Shown piece by piece: positions 1 to 7,185 of a stretch of DNA of 25,107 bases (position 1 is the stretch's first letter; each line of letters opens with the position of its first letter). The stretch is taken from IMG/VR virus record IMGVR_UViG_3300021074_000083, positions 1-25,107 of that record; one strand, given 5' to 3'. This stretch comes from a virus. The notes beneath the pieces were generated by a model that searched no databases, was not told the DNA's origin, and saw only the letters and a list, made by a program, of their open reading frames with translations. The translations under genes were made by a program, and so were the position numbers.

Positions 1-841
1 TGTCGACCCACCCGCCGCCCTCGCCCACGATCACGTCGCCGTCCTCGCCGGCGACGATGGTCTGGCCGTGCAGGTCGAGCATACGGCCGCCGCCGCCGCC
101 GCCGCCCTCGATGCCGCCGCCGCCGGAGCCGCCGCCGCCCACCACGAGAACGTCCGCGTCGAGTGTCTCCTTGACCACGATCTCGAAGCGGGATGAATCG
201 AGGAACGTGTACACGGTCCAGCCCTCGGCGCTCTTGCCGGCCACCGGGCCTGTCGGGCACAGGTTCAGCGCGCAGTCGATGGCGCGCAGCCGGTAGCGTT
301 TCTTCTTGTTCGTCGTGCGGTCAAGGAAGCGGCGCACCGCGTGTGACGTCGCCTGCGCGGGGTCGATCGCCCACACCACGCTGTCGGGCTGGTCCTGGTC
401 GGCGTCGTAGACCATGTACGCAAGCAGGCCCGACTCAGCGTCGCAGGAGGCCTGCCAGGTCAGCAGCTTGCCCGTGCGTCTCAGGCGCGCCTTGAAGTGG
501 TCTGGAGGCGAAGGCGGCGTAGTGTCGTCGCTGGCGAACGCCCTCGTCGGGATGGTGACCGGCACGCGCGCGCCGACCGGGATCGTGCCGCCGTCCTTGG
601 TTCGCCCGACGATCCGGTACCAGACCATGAGGCCCTCGGGGGCGTCGGTGTCGCAGAAGGCCTCGGCGCGCGTCGTGCCGATGAGGATGCCCGTGAGGTC
701 GGTGGGGTCGGCTGTGCGGTACACGTCGAAGGAGGCGAACGCCTTGCGCTTCAGGTCGGCGCCGCCGGGGCCCCGGGCGAAGTGCGGACCCTGCCCGGAG
801 TCCCAAGCAATGAGAGCGCGGCCGGGGGCGGTCCAGTGCAC
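1..841 (-). CDS. Glycine-rich tail protein (C-terminus cut by window edge)
   Basis: An open minus-strand frame starts at a GTG (839-841), three bases after the tape measure stop, and continues past the left edge, so about 280 residues are visible. The N-terminal part is rich in beta-strand-like sequence. Around residues 229-255 comes VLVVGGGGSGGGG followed by a second run of glycines, then a segment around QTIVAGEDGDVIVGEGGGW. This layout matches the Gly-rich domain of phage tail and fibre proteins, in which glycine-rich loops follow a hydrophobic 'VLVVGGGG' strand. Position directly after the tape measure means distal tail or tail-tip. I cannot say whether it is the distal tail protein itself or an adhesin-like component. 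The start codon is uncertain: no strong ribosome binding site is visible, and the next in-frame ATG is far inside the protein. Confidence 0.75.
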   Translation of the reverse strand, partial: MHWTAPGRALIAWDSGQGPHFARGPGGADLKRKAFASFDVYRTADPTDLTGILIGTTRAEAFCDTDAPEGLMVWYRIVGRTKDGGTIPVGARVPVTIPTRAFASDDTTPPSPPDHFKARLRRTGKLLTWQASCDAESGLLAYMVYDADQDQPDSVVWAIDPAQATSHAVRRFLDRTTNKKKRYRLRAIDCALNLCPTGPVAGKSAEGWTVYTFLDSSRFEIVVKETLDADVLVVGGGGSGGGGIEGGGGGGGRMLDLHGQTIVAGEDGDVIVGEGGGWVD

Positions 842-844
842 TGC

Positions 845-2641
845 CTAGAAGCCCGTGCCGGCGACGCGGTTGCCCATGCCGTCGAGCTCCGGCTTGAGCC
901 ACGCGGCGAGACGCTGCTTCTCACGCTGCGAGGGCTCGCCGGTGAGGGTCTGCCAGGTAAGCGTGACGCGCCTCTCGATGACGGTCGTGTGCGTCGGTGC
1001 GGCCGGTGCGGCGCCGCCTCCGAGGGCCGCCTGGGCGAAGCGGCCGACCTTGCTCTCGGGGACCACGTACTCGCCCTCGCCGCCCTCGGCGAGCACCGCC
1101 GCGAGGCCTCCGGGGGTCGCGGGGACGTAGCCGCCGGAGGCCAGCCCTACCCAGCCTGCGATCTGCGCTGTGCCGCCCGCGACAATTCCGAGGATGGTCT
1201 TTGCGGGGCCGCTGAGCCAACTCGCGCCCTCAAGGCTCTTCGCCCAGCCATCAAGCCACCCGGCGAGTCCCGTCAGCTCGCTCTCGTAACTGGCAGTCAG
1301 GTCGGCGTTCGCCTCTTTGATCTTCTGGACCATCGTCCGGTACTGGTCGCTGTTCTCGCCGTACTTCTTGCGCACGCGCTCGAGCTGCGCCTCCTCGTTG
1401 CTCTGCGCTTCGGCGCGCTGCTTATTGAGGAAGTCCTCGGCCCGCTGCCATTCGTTGAAGGCCTTCACCGTGAGGTACACGGCGGCGGCTACAGCGGCGA
1501 TGGCGACGACCCACAGGCCCATGGCGAGGATGCTGGCGTTGATCTTGCCGGGCAGCCCCGCCAGCATCGTCGTCATGCTGCGCAGCTTGCCGCCAAGCGT
1601 GCCCGCCGCGCCGCTGAATGCGGACGCGGCGACGCGCGAGTCGCGGAATCCGCCCGCCACCCTGCCAAGGACGCCGGGCACCGTGGTCAGCACGCTGCGC
1701 GCGATGTCGGCGCCACGACGCACGTTGTCGAGGCCCTTGGCCATGCTGCCGAGGCCCCACAGCACAGGTCCCGTGGCGGCCACGATGCCGAGGATGCCGA
1801 CCGTGATGTAGCGCAGCGGCGCCGGCATCTTCACGAGCACGTTGGCGACTCCGGTGAGGATGCCGACCACTGGCTTGATCATGGGGATCAGCACGGTACC
1901 GAACTGCGCCGCCATGTCGATCACGGAGGCGCGCAGAATGCGGAGCTGGTTGGCGAGGCTCCCGGAGGTGCGCTCAAAGTCTCCCTGCTGGACCTTCGTG
2001 TCCTTGAGGATGAGGTTGTAGCGCGCCTGCACCTTCTGCGCTTCTGTGAGCACGGAGCCGCGAGCGGCGATGCCCGAGGCGTAGGCCTCTTCCTGCACGC
2101 GCGCCTCGGAGAGCAGGACGCCCACGGTGCGCAGCGGCTCCGCCTCGCCGACGAGGCCGGAGCGCAGCTTCTCCAAGGCCTGCGCGACGGGGATGTTGTT
2201 GAACGAGGCCATGTCGTTCGCCAGCTTGACGAAGTTCATGCTCATGTCGGCCGAGGCCTTGTCTGTGAGGCCCGTGGTCTTGAAGAGGTTGCCGAAGGCG
2301 CCCGCCGCGGCGAGTGCCTCCTGCTGCGCCATGCCCAGCGACTTGGCGCCCGTCTCGGAGAAGTCGACAACGGCGTCCGAGGACTGGCCGAAGACCACCT
2401 TGACCTTGTTCATCTCCTCTTCGAGGTTGCTCGCCGCCATGACGGCGGCGCCCATGCCGATGACGATCGGCACGGAGGCGAAGAGGGTCATGGACTTGCC
2501 TGCGCCGGCGATCTCGCTGCCGAACTTCTTCCACACCGAGCCTCCCGAGGAGGCCTCCTTTTTCAGCGAGGCGAGCTGCTTCTCGGCGCGCTTGATCTGC
2601 TTGAAGTCTGCCTTGCCGTAGACGGATACGACGACTGCCAT
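845..2641 (-). CDS. Tape measure protein
   Basis: This 598-residue protein sets tail length and is ejected through the tail tube. It opens with a charged helical segment (residues about 10-50), then a hydrophobic stretch MTLFASVPIVIGMGAAVMAA (about 51-70). Two further hydrophobic segments lie near residues 279-302 and 371-392, followed by a charged coiled-coil-like stretch. This hydrophobic/helical pattern is typical of siphovirus tape measures. The start ATG shares one base with the upstream stop (TAATG), so translation is coupled. Using the common rule of roughly 0.15 nm per residue, the tail would be about 90 nm, fairly short for a siphovirus. The position after the G/G-T chaperones and before a tail protein supports the call. 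The C-terminal ~120 residues (LASGGYVPATPGG onward) are of the kind seen in other phage tape measures. Confidence 0.93.
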   Translation of the reverse strand: MAVVVSVYGKADFKQIKRAEKQLASLKKEASSGGSVWKKFGSEIAGAGKSMTLFASVPIVIGMGAAVMAASNLEEEMNKVKVVFGQSSDAVVDFSETGAKSLGMAQQEALAAAGAFGNLFKTTGLTDKASADMSMNFVKLANDMASFNNIPVAQALEKLRSGLVGEAEPLRTVGVLLSEARVQEEAYASGIAARGSVLTEAQKVQARYNLILKDTKVQQGDFERTSGSLANQLRILRASVIDMAAQFGTVLIPMIKPVVGILTGVANVLVKMPAPLRYITVGILGIVAATGPVLWGLGSMAKGLDNVRRGADIARSVLTTVPGVLGRVAGGFRDSRVAASAFSGAAGTLGGKLRSMTTMLAGLPGKINASILAMGLWVVAIAAVAAAVYLTVKAFNEWQRAEDFLNKQRAEAQSNEEAQLERVRKKYGENSDQYRTMVQKIKEANADLTASYESELTGLAGWLDGWAKSLEGASWLSGPAKTILGIVAGGTAQIAGWVGLASGGYVPATPGGLAAVLAEGGEGEYVVPESKVGRFAQAALGGGAAPAAPTHTTVIERRVTLTWQTLTGEPSQREKQRLAAWLKPELDGMGNRVAGTGF

Positions 2642-3147
2642 TAGTACCCCTCACCGATACTGTCGAGGTGCCGCTGCAGCTCGTGCTCGGCGTCTCCGAT
2701 AGCACTCTTGAGGTCGCGCTCGAAGGCGTCCTTATGCTGATCCCAGGCATGCCACATGAATCGGCCCGGCTTGCCGAAGCCGTCGAGCCAGCGCACCATC
2801 GCGGCACCCTGCGGGGTGATCGGTCCACGGCTGCGCGAGCGGCCCTTACTCCCGGCGAACTCGAAGATCGAGGTTTCCTTGTCCGCAGCCATGAGGCGCA
2901 TGCCGACGCGCTTGCCTCGACTGGAGGCGCGGATGCGGTAGCTCATGCGGTGTCCGGGCGGACCGCTCGCGGAGGCGGCGTTCTTGACCTTGGTCAGGGA
3001 CGCGCGAATCGTCTTGTTCATGCGCTTCAGCGCCTCGGGCTCCAGGGCGCGCAGCGCGGCGATGGTCTGCTCCAGGCCCTCAACGCGAACCTCCGCGGAG
3101 AAGCCCTGTCCGCTCGCCCCTGTCACCTTGCCGCTGTACGAAGTCAC
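2641..3147 (-). CDS. HK97 gp10-like tail/head-tail completion protein
   Basis: This 168-residue protein begins at a GTG (3145-3147) that overlaps the stop of the frameshifted G-T protein as GTGA. The same frame stays open to 3333, but that extra Arg-rich N-terminus is not credible because the G-T extension occupies the DNA in another frame. The sequence (VRVEGLEQTIAALRALEPEA, then KNAASASGPPG, and a C-terminal aromatic segment RFMWHAWDQHKDAFERDL) resembles the HK97 gp10-like family of small proteins that act at tail completion or the head-tail interface. In most phages that gene sits before the tail terminator. Here it lies between the tail chaperones and the tape measure, which is unusual. 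The family assignment is by sequence flavour and could be wrong, since the placement would also suit a minor tail protein. Confidence 0.7.
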   Translation of the reverse strand: MTSYSGKVTGASGQGFSAEVRVEGLEQTIAALRALEPEALKRMNKTIRASLTKVKNAASASGPPGHRMSYRIRASSRGKRVGMRLMAADKETSIFEFAGSKGRSRSRGPITPQGAAMVRWLDGFGKPGRFMWHAWDQHKDAFERDLKSAIGDAEHELQRHLDSIGEGY

Positions 3148-3658
3148 CGCAGCCGCTCCCTTGCCTTTGCCATCAACTGCTCCCTCTTCGCGGCCTTCTC
3201 TCGCTGTTCCAGCCGGGCCATGACGGCGGCGAGCACCTCGGCGTCGCAGCGTTCGAGGTTGAGGCCGAAGCCGCAGGCCAGCGCCACGTCTGCGATCAGG
3301 AAGGCTGCGGAACTGATTCCCCCAGGCCTTCACCCTGCGGGTCGAGTTGACTTCGCAGATACTCAGCCTGCTTCTCCTCTATCAGCCCGGACATGAGCGC
3401 CGCGGCGATGCCCTTCTCGGTTGGCACCGGCTCGACCTCGGAGACGGTATCGAGCCAGGCGTCGAAGCTCAGCCCCTTCGCGATCAGCTCAGAGCGCTGC
3501 GCCGCCAGCCAACAGTGGTAGTAGAGGCGGTACTCGGTATCGACATACTGTTTGCCGGAGAGCTCTCGCTTGGCGCGCATCTCGTCGGCGGGGTGAACGG
3601 CTACGAGTTGCTCCTCTGGCGGAGGATCGCCGAGGTAGCGGACGTGTGCCTTGAACAT
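3144..3658 (-). CDS. Tail assembly chaperone G-T fusion made by -1 frameshift
   Basis: Translation starts with gpG and shifts to the -1 frame at the G-run on the minus strand (3323-3319), giving about 171 residues: 114 from gpG and 57 from the new frame. The -1 frame has a stop at 3330-3332, just upstream of the G-run, and then stays open to the TGA at 3144-3146. The extension includes FLIADVALACGFGLN and a charged helical tail ending AKARERLR. Its stop overlaps the GTG start of the next gene as GTGA, the coupling used throughout this genome, which is strong support that the extension is translated. G and G-T proteins coat the tape measure during tail assembly in lambda-like and HK97-like siphoviruses. 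The exact slip codons are inferred: CTG-GGG-GAA in frame 0 against GGG-GGA-ATC in frame -1. Confidence 0.8.
3296..3658 (-). CDS. Tail assembly chaperone G
   Basis: This 120-residue protein lies between the major tail protein and the tape measure, the conserved place for the gpG chaperone. It is mainly helical and acidic. The middle part (ELSGKQYVDTEYRLYYHCWLAAQRSE) and the segment AWLDTVSEVEPVPTEKG are typical of actinophage-type chaperones, which are mostly recognised by position. An AAGGGG ribosome binding site stands a few bases before the ATG. The last seven residues after the slip site (ESVPQPS) are replaced by a 57-residue extension in the frameshift product. The protein is expected in excess over G-T, as in lambda. 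Confidence 0.85.
   Translation of the reverse strand: MFKAHVRYLGDPPPEEQLVAVHPADEMRAKRELSGKQYVDTEYRLYYHCWLAAQRSELIAKGLSFDAWLDTVSEVEPVPTEKGIAAALMSGLIEEKQAEYLRSQLDPQGEGLGESVPQPS
3317..3323 (-). promoter_or_regulatory. Slippery site for -1 programmed frameshift
   Basis: The minus strand reads GGGGGAA here, inside CTG-GGG-GAA of the chaperone G frame. The overlap in which a -1 shift can work is short: it is bounded by the -1 frame stop at 3330-3332 and the gpG stop at 3296-3298. The G-run is the only homopolymer in that interval. The heptamer is not the classic X-XXY-YYZ form, because GAA re-pairing on GGA has a mismatch at the second base. A slip of the GGG-decoding tRNA alone would be enough. 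Confidence 0.65.
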
Positions 3659-3680
3659 GCGTGCTGCCCCTTTTCTTTGC

Positions 3681-5006
3681 TCAGTAGGACGCTTGCGCGT
3701 TGACGAGGGTCACGGTGATCGGCGTGTCGGTGGTGCGGTAGGCGATGCCGGCGAGCTCGACCTCAGCGGCTCCGCCCTCGGGGTCGGCTTCGGGCATGGC
3801 GCAGATGAAGGCCGTCTTTGCGCCCACGATCGTCAGCGACTCCGAGCCGCGCACCATCTCGATCTCGAAGGAGCCGTACACGGGGTCGACGCCGACCGCC
3901 GTGCCGTCGGACGCGCCGGTCACGACCTCGCGCCATAGGTCCATGTCATCGGGCAGCACGGTGAGCGCGACCTCAACCTCGCAGAAGCCCTCGTACACGT
4001 CGCCGGCGTCGATGCTGCCGGAGAAGAACTTGGCCTCGACATTGCGCTTGATCACGATCTTGCCGGCGATGATCGTGGCGGTCGTCGGCGTGTCGCCGCT
4101 GATATCGAACTTGAAGTCACCGCCGACCGGCGTGAAGTACTCGTAGGTATCGGACTCGTCGACAGTCGGGACGAACGTGGCGGGGAAGGAGAGCAGGCCG
4201 CCGATCAGGGTGACGCCAACCTCCAGGGGCATGTTCTCTTTCCACGAGAGCTCCAGCTCGTCGAACTTGCAGTCCCGCACCGCCACGATCGTGTCGTCGC
4301 CCTTCTTCTCGAAGGCCGTGAAGTAGTCGAGGTCGTCGCCGAGCTTGATGACGTGCGTGTAGGCGCCGCCGCCGCCGGCCGCAGCGCCGCCGGCGAGGTT
4401 CGCGGCGGACAGCGCGGTGACGACGCCGGCGCCGGAGTTGCCGGGCGCGAGGGATGCCGTGACGAGAGCCTTGGCCTCGGCGTCCAGGTTGACCGCGTTG
4501 CGGACCTCAGTGGCAGTGGAGGTGATGGCCTTGCCGGGGCCGGTCGCGAGGTTGACGGTGATGGCGCTGCTCGCCACGTCGACGCTGAGCACCTCGTTGG
4601 CGGCGTCGGCGGCGGCGAGCGCGACGGTGATGGAGTTGCCCGCGGTCCCGGCCGTCTTGGCGAGGAAGGTCAGGTCGTTATTCGCGCCGGCCAGCGCGGT
4701 AGTCAGAACCGCGGCCACTGCCGGCGCGCCGCCGCTCGGGGTGGAAGAGCCGAGGGCGCCGAGCAGGAGCAGGCCGATGGACTTCTCGAAGGCGCGCGTC
4801 GTGAACTTGGCACCGTTCGCGATCTTGCTGCGGTATGCGCCCGCCGCGGCGATGTAGGCGCTGGTGAGCTTGTCCGGTTCCTGCGTGATGTCGACAGTGA
4901 GGGCGCCGCCGGCGAGGCCGAAGGCGAAGTACGGGTTGGCGGCAATCGCGCCCTTCCCGCTCTGCTTGGCGATGCCGAAGACATCCTTGCCGATCTGCAG
5001 TCCCAT
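3681..5006 (-). CDS. Major tail (tube) protein with inserted beta domain
   Basis: This 441-residue protein forms the stacked hexameric rings of the tail tube. A good AGGAGG ribosome binding site lies eight bases before the ATG. The N-terminus (MGLQIGKDVFGIAKQSGKGA) and the C-terminal half (about residues 215-441, with KFDELELSWKENMPLEVGV and a beta-rich end) read as one tail-tube fold. Between them, at about residues 105-208, sits a block with NDLTFLAKTAGTAGNSITVA, then an LSVDV/ITVNLATG stretch, TEVRNAVNLDAEAKALVTA and a NSGAGVVTALSAANLAGG end. I recognise this as a mobile domain that recurs in many phage structural proteins. It probably projects from the tube surface. Such insertions make the protein longer than usual simple tail-tube proteins of 150-300 residues. 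Gene order (tail terminator, this gene, chaperones, tape measure) fits well. Confidence 0.88.
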   Translation of the reverse strand: MGLQIGKDVFGIAKQSGKGAIAANPYFAFGLAGGALTVDITQEPDKLTSAYIAAAGAYRSKIANGAKFTTRAFEKSIGLLLLGALGSSTPSGGAPAVAAVLTTALAGANNDLTFLAKTAGTAGNSITVALAAADAANEVLSVDVASSAITVNLATGPGKAITSTATEVRNAVNLDAEAKALVTASLAPGNSGAGVVTALSAANLAGGAAAGGGGAYTHVIKLGDDLDYFTAFEKKGDDTIVAVRDCKFDELELSWKENMPLEVGVTLIGGLLSFPATFVPTVDESDTYEYFTPVGGDFKFDISGDTPTTATIIAGKIVIKRNVEAKFFSGSIDAGDVYEGFCEVEVALTVLPDDMDLWREVVTGASDGTAVGVDPVYGSFEIEMVRGSESLTIVGAKTAFICAMPEADPEGGAAEVELAGIAYRTTDTPITVTLVNAQASY

Positions 5007-5041
5007 GGCCCAGGCCTCCTGATTGGTCGCTACCCGTCCAT

Positions 5042-5066
5042 CCTCGCGACGCCGTCACCCGCGAGG
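5042..5066 (-). other. Intergenic hairpin before major tail gene
   Basis: CCTCGCG (5042-5048) and CGCGAGG (5060-5066) form a perfect 7-bp inverted repeat with an 11-base loop that contains the GTCACC core of the recurrent intergenic motif. It sits between the tail terminator stop (5071) and the major tail gene start (5006). No T-run follows, so it is not a standard terminator. An mRNA-stability or regulatory role is possible. Confidence 0.5.
5051..5065 (-). promoter_or_regulatory. Recurrent intergenic GTCACCC motif, copy 4
   Basis: The plus strand reads GCCGTCACCCGCGAG in the 64-base gap between the tail terminator and major tail genes. It has the same orientation as the copies at 7110, 9151 and 12256. 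Function is unknown; a repressor 'stoperator'-like site or an RNA element are the options considered. Confidence 0.45.
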
Positions 5067-5070
5067 GCGG

Positions 5071-5535
5071 TCAGGAGAGAACGGCGGTGGTCTGGTATGC
5101 GACCTTGAGCACGAGGCCATACTGGCGGCTGTGTTCGTCGGGGGCCGCCTCGGCTCCCGAGACGGCCGACACGTGCGCCTCCTGCACGGCTCCGCCGAGC
5201 GTCGCGTCGACGCTCACAGCGTTCTCGACGATCTTCGCGATCGCCAAGGCGCGGTCTCGGACGGTGACCATGTCCGCGGCGCTCCACACGACGCTGACGC
5301 GCACTTCCACCTCGCCGAGCTCGTCGCGCTGCAGGCCTCCCGAGACGACGCGCGGCATGGCCACGTCGAAATCGCCGCTGATCCAGATGTGTTCGGAGAG
5401 GAGGCCTCCGGCGGGGTAGCCCACAGAGAATGGCGTCGACTCGCCGGAGGCCGCGAGCTGCGTCGCGATCGCCGTGGCCAGCGCGTCCTGGACGGCGGCC
5501 GCCTTGACCGTGAAGCCCTTGCGAGTGTTCGTCAT
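5071..5535 (-). CDS. Tail terminator / tail completion protein
   Basis: This 154-residue protein starts at an ATG overlapping the connector stop (ATGA). Its order (after the head-tail connector and before the major tail protein) is that of the tail terminator, which caps the tube and joins it to the head. The sequence begins with a helix (VKAAAVQDALATAIATQLA), then shows short beta strands (HIWISGDFDVAM, GEVEVRVSVVWSA), then a helix (VTVRDRALAIAKIVENAV), and ends with a strand GLVLKVAYQTTAVL. This alpha/beta arrangement matches the small tail-terminator folds of lambda gpU-like proteins in outline. No single motif proves it, so the name rests on position and predicted secondary structure. Confidence 0.72.
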   Translation of the reverse strand: MTNTRKGFTVKAAAVQDALATAIATQLAASGESTPFSVGYPAGGLLSEHIWISGDFDVAMPRVVSGGLQRDELGEVEVRVSVVWSAADMVTVRDRALAIAKIVENAVSVDATLGGAVQEAHVSAVSGAEAAPDEHSRQYGLVLKVAYQTTAVLS

Positions 5536-6389
5536 GCGACCCGCGGGCGGCGGCGCCCGAAGTCGGTAATCACGGCGTCGACCTCGGGGATGCCGGTGGG
5601 CCTGTCGGGGCCCGCCACGCTGACGCGAAAGAAGCCCACGTCTGTAGCCTCGACGGTGGCGCGAGAGGAGAGCGCGCTGCGCACGAGGTACTCACGGGCG
5701 AGGAGCATGGCAGCCTGCACGACCGGCGCGTCCGGGTAGTCGAGGCCGTGCTCGTAGAAGACTTCGACGACGGCGCCGCTCTCAAAGTCGTAGGCGTCGC
5801 CGCGCGTCACGCGGCCCCACTCGCGCACGTCGAGGGCTGCGAGCTCGTCGGCAGTGAATGCCGTGCCGTCCACCGTGAGGCTGGTCACGCCGCGCACGGC
5901 GTTGTCGGGCAGGCACAGGGTGTCTGAGTCGTTGCCGGCCAGCACCACGCGGCGGGCGCGCGGCACGAAGGCCACGCGGCAGGCCTTCTCCAGGCGTTGT
6001 TCGGCGGCCGTGCGCGCCGCGCGCATCTTGGCGTCGGGGTAGGTGGTGGCGCTGGCGAAGGCGGCGTCGAAGGCGCGCATCTCGGCGACCTCGAAAAGGT
6101 AGCCTCCGCAGACCTCGACGATGGACTGCCATTCCTTGGCGGCCGCCGACTTCATGCCCGTCCACGTGCAGGTGTAGGTGTCGAGAGCAGCGAGCACGGC
6201 GTGGTCGGCCACGTAGGTGATGCCGCTCGCCTTGCCCGTGGCCGGCGTCGCGGCGAGGACGGACGCGGCGGCGCCGTTCTTGACGGCAACCGTCCAGGGA
6301 GTCGTCGAGGTGAACAGGGCGCCCGCCTCGTCGGGGGTCGCCACCTCGAGGGCGTAGGTGCCACTGGTGACGAGACGCAGGCGCTCCAC
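5532..6389 (-). CDS. Head-tail connector / adaptor protein
   Basis: This 285-residue protein starts at GTG (6387-6389), nine bases after the previous stop. Residues from about 85 onward (KEWQSIVEVCGGYLFEVAEMRAFDAAFASATTYPDAKMRAARTAAEQRLEKACRVAF) form a long helical segment. After that come beta-like segments with VTSLTVDGTAFTADELAALDV, GAVVEVFYEHGLDYPDAPV and a C-terminal helix. A helical adaptor with a 'GLDYPDAPVVQAAMLLAREY' element is typical of gp6/gp15-type connectors that dock under the portal. The first 80 residues are beta-like and unusual for simple connectors, so this may be a fusion with a small Ig-like or decoration domain. It ends in an Arg-rich tail (FGRRRPRVA). Confidence 0.72.
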   Translation of the reverse strand: MERLRLVTSGTYALEVATPDEAGALFTSTTPWTVAVKNGAAASVLAATPATGKASGITYVADHAVLAALDTYTCTWTGMKSAAAKEWQSIVEVCGGYLFEVAEMRAFDAAFASATTYPDAKMRAARTAAEQRLEKACRVAFVPRARRVVLAGNDSDTLCLPDNAVRGVTSLTVDGTAFTADELAALDVREWGRVTRGDAYDFESGAVVEVFYEHGLDYPDAPVVQAAMLLAREYLVRSALSSRATVEATDVGFFRVSVAGPDRPTGIPEVDAVITDFGRRRPRVA

Positions 6390-6398
6390 GTCAGGGCC

Positions 6399-6608
6399 TC
6401 ACTTCTGGCGCTTTGCCGGCCGAGGAGTCTCCGCCGTCGGCTTGTGCACGGCGGCGAGCAGCTCGACGTGACCGTCTGCGATCCACATGACGGCCAGCTC
6501 GTCGGGCAGTTCGGCCGTCTCGCCGGGTTCGCCGGAGAAGGTCTCGACGTTGCCCGGGCCGGATGCCCTCTGCACGGCGCTGCGCATGATGTAGCGAACG
6601 CGCTTCAT
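6399..6608 (-). CDS. Small protein of the head-tail module, function unknown
   Basis: This is a 69-residue protein with a basic N-terminus (MKRVRYIMRSAVQRASG), an acidic middle (ETFSGEPGETAELPDELAVMW) and a basic C-terminus (PRPAKRQK). It begins two bases after the stop of the capsid-associated gene and is followed nine bases later by the connector gene. Small proteins of this size in this place are common in HK97-like head modules. I do not recognise a family. The segment DELAVMWIADGHVELL could be a short beta-hairpin of a head-tail joining peptide. The tight spacing and normal codon use make it likely to be a real gene. Confidence 0.6.
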   Translation of the reverse strand: MKRVRYIMRSAVQRASGPGNVETFSGEPGETAELPDELAVMWIADGHVELLAAVHKPTAETPRPAKRQK

Positions 6609-6610
6609 GG

Positions 6611-7060
6611 TCAGGCCGTGCCCTCAGCGGGGCTCTCGTGGCGCTCGTAGGTGACCTTGTCGGTCACGGTCGGCGTGGTCGGCCGGTTGCGGGCGCCGTA
6701 CTGGATGTAGGTGGCGGTCTCGACGGTATTGTTTGAGGCGTCCTTGTCGACGACGAGGCGCACATACCGCTTGGTGGGCTCGTAGAGGTCGATGATGAAC
6801 ATCTGGTCGTCGTCGTCGTCGACGACCGCGATCGCTGTGCCGAGCAGGTCTGCGGCGCCGCCCATGCCCACGGCGCTGTCCTGCTGCGCCTTGATCGAGG
6901 TGACGGCGCCGGTGGCGATCGCGCCGAACTTCACGCACATGAGGACGCCGCGGTAGCCCATCATGTCGAGAATCGCACCGTTGCGGTCGGCAGAGGCGGC
7001 CCCGGCGATGGGGAGCGCCTCGGTGAACTTGAACTCGGTGATGCCCTTGGGAATGCCCAC
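6611..7060 (-). CDS. Capsid-associated structural protein (possible decoration protein)
   Basis: This 149-residue protein starts at GTG (7058-7060) with a GGAGG ribosome binding site five bases upstream. It follows the major capsid gene after an intergenic hairpin. I recognise the C-terminal pattern KRYVRLVVDKDASNNTVE followed by YIQYGARNRP and a final ESPAEGTA from many phage head modules, where the gene is normally unnamed and sits beside the capsid gene. The fold looks beta-rich, and the segment VVDDDDDQMFIIDLYEP is acidic. A role as a head decoration protein or minor capsid component is plausible from position and size. No assay-based assignment is known to me. Confidence 0.68.
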   Translation of the reverse strand: MGIPKGITEFKFTEALPIAGAASADRNGAILDMMGYRGVLMCVKFGAIATGAVTSIKAQQDSAVGMGGAADLLGTAIAVVDDDDDQMFIIDLYEPTKRYVRLVVDKDASNNTVETATYIQYGARNRPTTPTVTDKVTYERHESPAEGTA

Positions 7061-7109
7061 AGTGGCCTCCTGGTCGTGATGGCGGGGTCTGTGGGTCTAT
7101 CGTGGGGTG

Positions 7110-7122
7110 GGCGTCACCCGAG
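7110..7122 (-). promoter_or_regulatory. Recurrent intergenic GTCACCC motif, copy 3
   Basis: The plus strand reads GGCGTCACCCGAG in the gap between the major capsid gene and the capsid-associated gene, beside the terminator-like hairpin. On the transcript GGGTG and CACCC (inside GGGTGACGCCCACCC) could pair. It matches the copies at 5051, 9151 and 12256 in core and orientation. Confidence 0.45.
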
Positions 7123-7132
7123 AGGCGGGAAC

Positions 7133-7164
7133 GCAAGAGGGCGGCCCGTCGGCCGCCCTCTTGC
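7133..7164 (-). terminator. Perfect 14-bp hairpin downstream of major capsid gene
   Basis: GCAAGAGGGCGGCC (7133-7146) and its exact reverse complement (7151-7164) flank a 4-base loop. It begins 21 bases after the capsid stop codon. The stem is very stable, but no run of T follows in either direction, so it may be a partial terminator, an mRNA 3'-end stabiliser or an attenuator. Placing it right after the capsid gene would raise the ratio of capsid protein to downstream tail proteins. Confidence 0.75.
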
Positions 7165-7185
7165 CGTGCTTCCTCAGGCCTTGGC

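Noticed and set aside
497-2644. A 715-codon open frame on the plus strand opposite the tape measure gene
   Set aside because: It has the Arg/Gly/His/Ala bias of antisense frames in high-GC DNA, no ribosome site and no recognisable domains, while the minus strand has a clear tape measure protein.
3148-3333. An N-terminal extension of the gp10-like gene up to 3333
   Set aside because: It reads as Arg-rich nonsense (PDRRRGAGLRLRPQ), and the same DNA codes the G-T extension in another frame that ends exactly at the chosen GTG start.
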